Assembly (NCBI RefSeq): GCF_964340395.1
Contig: NC_135556.1
Span: 24,481,723 to 24,541,722 of the forward strand
Source of the DNA: Glandiceps talaboti
Lineage: Eukaryota; Hemichordata; Enteropneusta; Spengelidae
Length of the DNA stretch: 60,000 bases
Direction of reading: 5' to 3'
Below the pieces are notes generated by a model. That model did not search any database and was not told the origin of the DNA. It was given only the letters and a program-made list of their open reading frames with translations. Of this stretch, positions 55,529 through 60,000 are shown one piece after another. Numbering within the stretch: the stretch's first letter is position 1; each line of letters starts with the position of its first letter. The translations under genes and the position numbers were made by a program.

Positions 55529-56049
55529 TAGTCTATCTGCTAGACCTTGGATGTTCTTCCGATACAATACGACACACGACCGAACATCGCTATTGAGGAT
55601 GGAACATCCAAGGTCTAGCAAATGTCATCTCTGCAGTTCAGGATATAAATAACTGCCAATCAGAGAACCGCATTAGCAACAAGCACAAACAGAGGACAAT
55701 AGCTAATTTTTCATGCATATTCATCTTAAGGAGGGGCTTGTAAAAATAACCACCAATGTGTTAACTGACATGTGTGCATGACAACGTCTACACACTCATC
55801 AAACTCACAATTACCATAAACCGATAAGACATAGTAATGACATAAGTGTGTTTGTCAACACCTGCATGCTGAGATTGAATATATTAAAGTATATATATGC
55901 ATACATGGCCCAACCCACCACTTAATGTAATCTCAATGGAATGTCCGGTCTGAAAATGACATTTGCTAGACTGTTCGGGCAAGCCCTCACTGTGAACTTC
56001 GTTCGCTTATAGTACCGAAAGAAAGCCTGAACGTCTAGCAGCAAGACTA
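55529..56049. mobile_element. TAGTCT-type MITE, full copy (521 bp), at the SLC25A15 stop codon
   Basis: It starts TAGTCTATCTGCTAGACC and ends GTCTAGCAGCAAGACTA (inverted). The 9-bp direct repeat GGGTCATAG lies at 55520-55528 and 56050-56058. The right copy contains, on the minus strand, the carrier's last Leu codon and TGA stop (CTATGACCC). A 140-bp relative is at 5049-5188. No transposase is encoded. Confidence 0.88.
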
Positions 56050-56052
56050 GGG

Positions 56053-59000
56053 TCATAGTTGCATGAGGTATTTACGTGACCATTCAAATGCTACAAACAA
56101 CGCACCATTAGCCGGGAAAGATCGGAGAACACAAGGACCTAGTCCACTGTACAAGGCACGTATACCTGTAATACAAGATATACGAATAGTTGAAAAGTAA
56201 TGAATAGAATAATTTAGTATTTTAGATGTAATATTTCAAGTAACTAAGTAAAAGAGAGCAGCTGCAATGATTTGCATCTTATGATTGCTTTTAACTTGAA
56301 GACATGTTGAATATTATTGAACAATCATGGTAGCTACCATATGACATACTTTCTTATGTATGTAAACACAATCTGGTCTTTTTTAAAATTATAACTTGAA
56401 ATCAAACGTACAACCTTCATGTCTTATTATCATATCCACAAAATGTTTTCAGAAACATATTTTTTCACATTTTATAGAAATGACCATGATGTAATTGTTA
56501 CCTTCTGTGCGGTAAATATTCTTTAATGTTGGCATAAACCCCTCCATCGTTCCTACCATTGACTGGACTTGGATCCGTGATTTAACCACATCAATAGGAA
56601 ATATTGCAGTCCATAAACACGCACCGGCAAAACCACCACAAAACAATAACCTAGGAACACCTGGAAAATGAACAACCAATCAAATAAGTGTACCAACAGA
56701 TTTACATTAATCTAGGAACACCTGGAAAATGAACAACAAATCAAATAAGTGTATCAACAGATTTACATTAATCTAGGAACACCTGGGAAAGGTAAAATAG
56801 AACAAATCAAAGTATAATAACAAGTAGACATTAATAGACATTAATTTCCCTGACAAACATACCATGGATAATAATAACACTGAGTATTAAACTTTCTACA
56901 CTATTGTCTGAACCAATCATAATTCTCTACATCTTTCTACACTCCAGTCTGAACCAATCACAATTCTCTACATCTTTCCACACGCCTGTCTTAACCAATC
57001 ACAATTCTCTACATCTTTCTACACGCCTGTCTGAACCAATCACAACTCTCTACATCTTTCTACACTCATGTCTTAACCAATCATAATTCTCTACATCTTT
57101 CCACACGCCTGTCTGAACCAATCATAATTCTCTACATCTTTCTACACTCCTGTCTGAACCAATCAGAATTCTCTACATCTTTCTACACTCCTGTCTGAAC
57201 CAATCACAATTCTCCACATCTTTCTACACTCCTGTCTGAACCAATCAGAATTCTCTACATCTTTCTACACTCCTGTCTGCACCAATCACAATTCTCCACA
57301 TCTCTCTACACTCCAGTCTGTACCAATCACAATTCTCTACATCTTTCTACACTCCAGTCTGTACCAATCACAATTGTCTACATCTTTCTACACTCCTGTC
57401 TGTACCAATCACAATTCTCTACATCTTTCTACACTCCTGTCTGAACCAATCACAATTGTCTACATCTTTCTACACTCCTGTCTGTACCAATCATAATTGT
57501 CTACATCTTTCTACACTCCTGTCTAAACCAATCAGATTTCTCTCAGCAGCTTTATCTTTCTCCACATCTATCTTAATATTATCACTTTCTGTGAGTTAGG
57601 TCATACTTACTCAGGTCATCTTTAGATGATCCCGTTGGTGTCAACAAAGTACGACTGAGTTCATAACCACCAAAAAAGAAGAAATAGCCTGGCATTTCCC
57701 TAGCCCATGTACTTGTCAGTCCTTGGAACATGCCCAAGGCTCCATCTTGTTGGAGGATCGTCCTGGTAACTGTCCATGGTGATATTCTAATTCAGATAGA
57801 TTAATGAGACCATATATCTATTATGTACAATACTGCACAGAAATAATGATGTATGGACATGGGAGTAATCAGGAGAAACTGTATGTATCAACAGATGGTA
57901 AGGTAATATCCACATAAATTAATAACAACAACATATTGACTGAAATAATATTGATATCTGGTACACAAATTTGAGAACAATTTGGACACCATGGTATCTA
58001 TATTTTATTTTAGGCAGTCAATACTTAAAGTATAATTGGTTTCCTGTTAAAAAATATGATGCAAGATTTACCATGGGTCTCTTTTCTCTAACTTCTAACT
58101 TCTAATACCTAGGTTCTAAAAGTTCAGTAAATTTGCTACTATAAAATATGTTCTTGGCTGAAAATTGCTAATTTCAGGAGAAGTAAGTTCATACTTTAGT
58201 ATCACTAGGCAGGCATTTACTGTTAATGTCGAAACGGCTGTTTCATGTTAATACATGAAAATATCAATCAACAAAGCCGTAGTGCTATGAACATGTTGAT
58301 GCCTGTTAAAGACTATGAATATCATGAAACTGTCATGACATCGTTGGAAGGTTTCCTGAAACCCTGCTAAATCAGACATCAATTTGTGAGCATGAAACTC
58401 TGTAACCCAATACTGTCCTACAATACCAGTACATAACTACAATAGTGTTGTATCTAAAGTAGGAGCTTAGATATAGGATACATGTCTAGATAACAACACA
58501 GCAAGTGTTACAATTAGATGTTAGTCCCCAATATTTTTCTTTGTTCAGCCAAGGAATATAAGAGTGAGTGACCTAAGGGGCCTTTGTCACTACTCATCTA
58601 TCGACTCATAGTGACAAAACCCTTAGGTCACAAGTCTTTTCTTGCTGAATGAAGTAAAACATTAGAGAATAACATAATTATACCAGTGCCAGTAATTAAG
58701 AGTAATATCAAAGAAAAATTGGGGAAAGTAATGGCAATTTTGAACCTTTTGACAACAGCAAAACCAGTGACGTAAACACACATTGTTGTGACACAGATGC
58801 GTGTTATCATGACATAGAACAACAAGGGTATAAATTCCATATTTTTCGCTTATGCATGGTATAACCATAGACAGTAGAGGGGTATAACTACAGTTTATAA
58901 GTTGATGTGTTCCATACCTGCCAGATAGAAGCTTTCCTTGGCTTCCCATGGCTTCATGCATGGCTTGCATACGACACTTTACAAGTTCTGTGGGACACAG

Positions 59001-59314
59001 TCCTAAGGAGGAGAAGAATGCGGCAGTTGACCCAGCTAAAGCATTTTCTATAGAACTGAGATCGTCAGTGGATTTGTGACCAGCCACTTTGCACACTGTA
59101 GTCTTACATAGTCCATAGCACATAAAGAGTATTGAATTTTCAGCAATATTGGCAGCCAATGCTGGAATGGTTCCCCTGTATAATCCGGCTATTTGCTCTT
59201 CATTAATAGTTTTTTTAAAACATTGCCAACTTGAAGGGTATAACTGTGGGTAGGTTTGCATTTTGACTTTCACTGTATCAAAGGGTTGGCCTGTTAGAAC
59301 ACAGGCAACACCAC
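56053..59314 (-). CDS. SLC25A15-like: Mitochondrial ornithine carrier (SLC25A15/ORNT1-like), first exon outside window
   Basis: Minus-strand exons: 59314-58918, 57786-57611, 56660-56502, 56165-56053, giving about 281 residues; the phase implies one more upstream exon beyond the window. The three mitochondrial-carrier signatures PxD/ExxK/R are present in order: [34 protein letters not shown] and [15 protein letters not shown]. The stretch [17 protein letters not shown] matches the region of human ORNT1 whose residues are hit in HHH syndrome (Arg179/Glu180, Phe188; numbering from memory). It ends [29 protein letters not shown]. Its expected job is ornithine/citrulline exchange at the inner mitochondrial membrane (urea cycle or arginine metabolism). 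An SLC25A2-like paralogue cannot be told apart. It is convergent with VSP. The stop codon lies inside a MITE target-site duplication. Confidence 0.93.
56650..56793. repeat. Junction minisatellite: acceptor of SLC25A15 exon 56502-56660
   Basis: CTAGGAACACCTGGAAAATGAAC, exon start plus CAG acceptor on the minus strand, occurs at 56651 (real), 56712 and 56773. Period is 61 bp and identity is very high. The copies offer two additional acceptors upstream in transcript direction. Confidence 0.9.
56898..57545. repeat. About 41-bp minisatellite in an SLC25A15 intron
   Basis: Roughly fifteen copies of ACCAATCACAATTCTCTACA plus TCTTTCTACACTCCTGTCTGA. No exon border is included. The AATTCTCTAC ORF is an artefact. 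Confidence 0.95.
58569..58630. repeat. Small inverted repeat in an SLC25A15 intron
   Basis: GTGACCTAAGGGGCCTTTGT and, after a short loop, ACAAAACCCTTAGGTCAC pair as a hairpin. A diverged relative appears near 49640-49680 (GTAGTGACAAGGCCC). The outer limits CAGCCAAGGAA/TTCTTGCTGAA hint at a MITE of about 100 bp. Confidence 0.5.
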
Positions 59315-59326
59315 CTATAATAAATA

Positions 59327-59850
59327 TAAACAAGGTGAATGTTTCATATGTTATGGGTTACTAGGTGAATGTTTCATATGTTATGGGTATACAAGGTGAA
59401 TGTTTCATATGTTATGGGTATACAAGGTGAATGTTTCATATGTTATGGGTTACAAGGTGAATGTTTCATATGTTATGGGTATACAAGGTGAATGTTTCAT
59501 ATGTTATGGGTATACAAGGTGAATGTTTCATATGTTATGGGTATACAAGGTGAATGTTTCATATGTTATGGGTATACAAGGTGAATGTTTCATATGTTAT
59601 GGGTATACAAGGCGAATGTTTCATATGTTATGGGTATACAAGGTGAATGTTTCATATGTTATGGGTATACAAGGTGAATGTTTCATATGTTATGGGTATA
59701 CAAGGTGAATGTTTCATATGTTATGGGTATACAAGGTGAATGTTTCATATGTTATGGGTATACAAGGTGAATGTTTCATATGTTATGGGTATACAAGGTG
59801 AATGTTTCATATGTTATGGGTATACAAGGTGAATGTTTCATATGTTATGG
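59327..59850. repeat. 27-28-bp minisatellite abutting the first visible SLC25A15 acceptor
   Basis: About nineteen copies of ACAAGGTGAATGTTTCATAT plus GTTATGGGT(AT), almost invariant. It starts 12 bp upstream (in transcript sense) of the exon at 59314, so it occupies the branch-point/polypyrimidine area but does not copy the exon. Confidence 0.95.
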
Positions 59851-59952
59851 TAGACTGTAAGATACGTCGTGACGTTTTGCCCTCACCGGCCTCCTCTCAT
59901 AGGGGTTGCCTGATGTTTGAGGGCACCCCATCACGGTGTACCTTACAGACTA
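59851..59952. mobile_element. CTGTAAG MITE inserted into the minisatellite (102 bp)
   Basis: Ends TAGACTGTAAGATAC and (inverted) TAGTCTGTAAGGTAC. The 9-bp repeat ATGTTATGG at 59842-59850 and 59953-59961 is part of the minisatellite unit. It shares the TAGTCT-like tip and 9-bp duplication with 55529-56049. Confidence 0.8.
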
Positions 59953-60000
59953 ATGTTATGGGTGTGTGTATGTATTTAAAGACACTTGAGTACCTTATTA

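Larger units (their letters stand above)
50901..56052. other. Convergent intergenic region between VSP and SLC25A15
   Basis: The VSP 3' side has AATAAA motifs at about 50905, 51305 and 51332; none is proven. Then come an inverted-repeat element (52581), an (AATA)n tract (53305-53346), a short MITE (54208), a 1-kb minisatellite (54284) and the TAGTCT MITE (55529). ORFs at 53442 and 54102 are not credible genes. Confidence 0.5.

Overview
The window is a piece of animal nuclear genome. Genes are split into short exons with GT-AG introns, gene density is low, and the DNA is AT-leaning and full of tetranucleotide satellites, minisatellites and small inverted-repeat transposons. Gene content (FAXDC2-like hydroxylases, a voltage-sensor phosphatase of the VSP/TPTE family, and an SLC25A15-type ornithine carrier) and the many minisatellites that copy exon-intron junctions suggest an invertebrate deuterostome. 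Amphioxus (Branchiostoma) is my best guess, but the species is not proven.

Layout. (1) 590-36713 holds a cluster of five FAXDC2-like fatty-acid/sterol hydroxylase genes (A-E here) in the order <A <B <C D> E>. Genes B, C and D are compact five-exon copies with matching exon lengths (115, 116, 206, 273 or 279 nt, then a last exon). E is longer (346 aa) and has two extra 5' coding exon parts, like the vertebrate gene. A lacks visible first and last exons. C has lost the AG of its last splice acceptor. C and D are head to head across about 0.8 kb, and relics of D-type 5' sequence lie at about 19175-19230 and 23156-23360. (2) 40677-50900 is a 15-exon gene for a 559-aa VSP/TPTE protein: four-helix voltage sensor, PTEN-like phosphatase with the loop HCKGGKGRTG, and C2 domain. 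(3) 56053-59314 on the minus strand is the ornithine carrier, convergent with VSP. Its first exon lies beyond the right edge.

Between and inside the genes are two LINE reverse-transcriptase remnants, a tRNA-like SINE, several MITE families with readable target-site duplications, one perfect 191-bp palindrome, and more than twenty satellite arrays.

The most striking structure is a recurring type of minisatellite whose unit spans a real splice junction (exon edge, splice site and flanking intron). I see it at seven junctions in three unrelated genes, five of them in VSP. At the last VSP exon the period is exactly 102 bp, so five acceptors are equivalent, open and in frame. I recall similar repeats, called 'mirages', from the amphioxus Adh locus (memory, unchecked). 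Their density here, and the in-frame array in a C2 domain, look new to me.

The hydroxylases are expected to be di-iron membrane enzymes of lipid metabolism. VSP is expected to couple membrane voltage to phosphoinositide dephosphorylation. The carrier is expected to exchange ornithine and citrulline across the inner mitochondrial membrane. Nothing suggests one joint pathway; the VSP-SLC25A15 neighbourhood is more likely old synteny.
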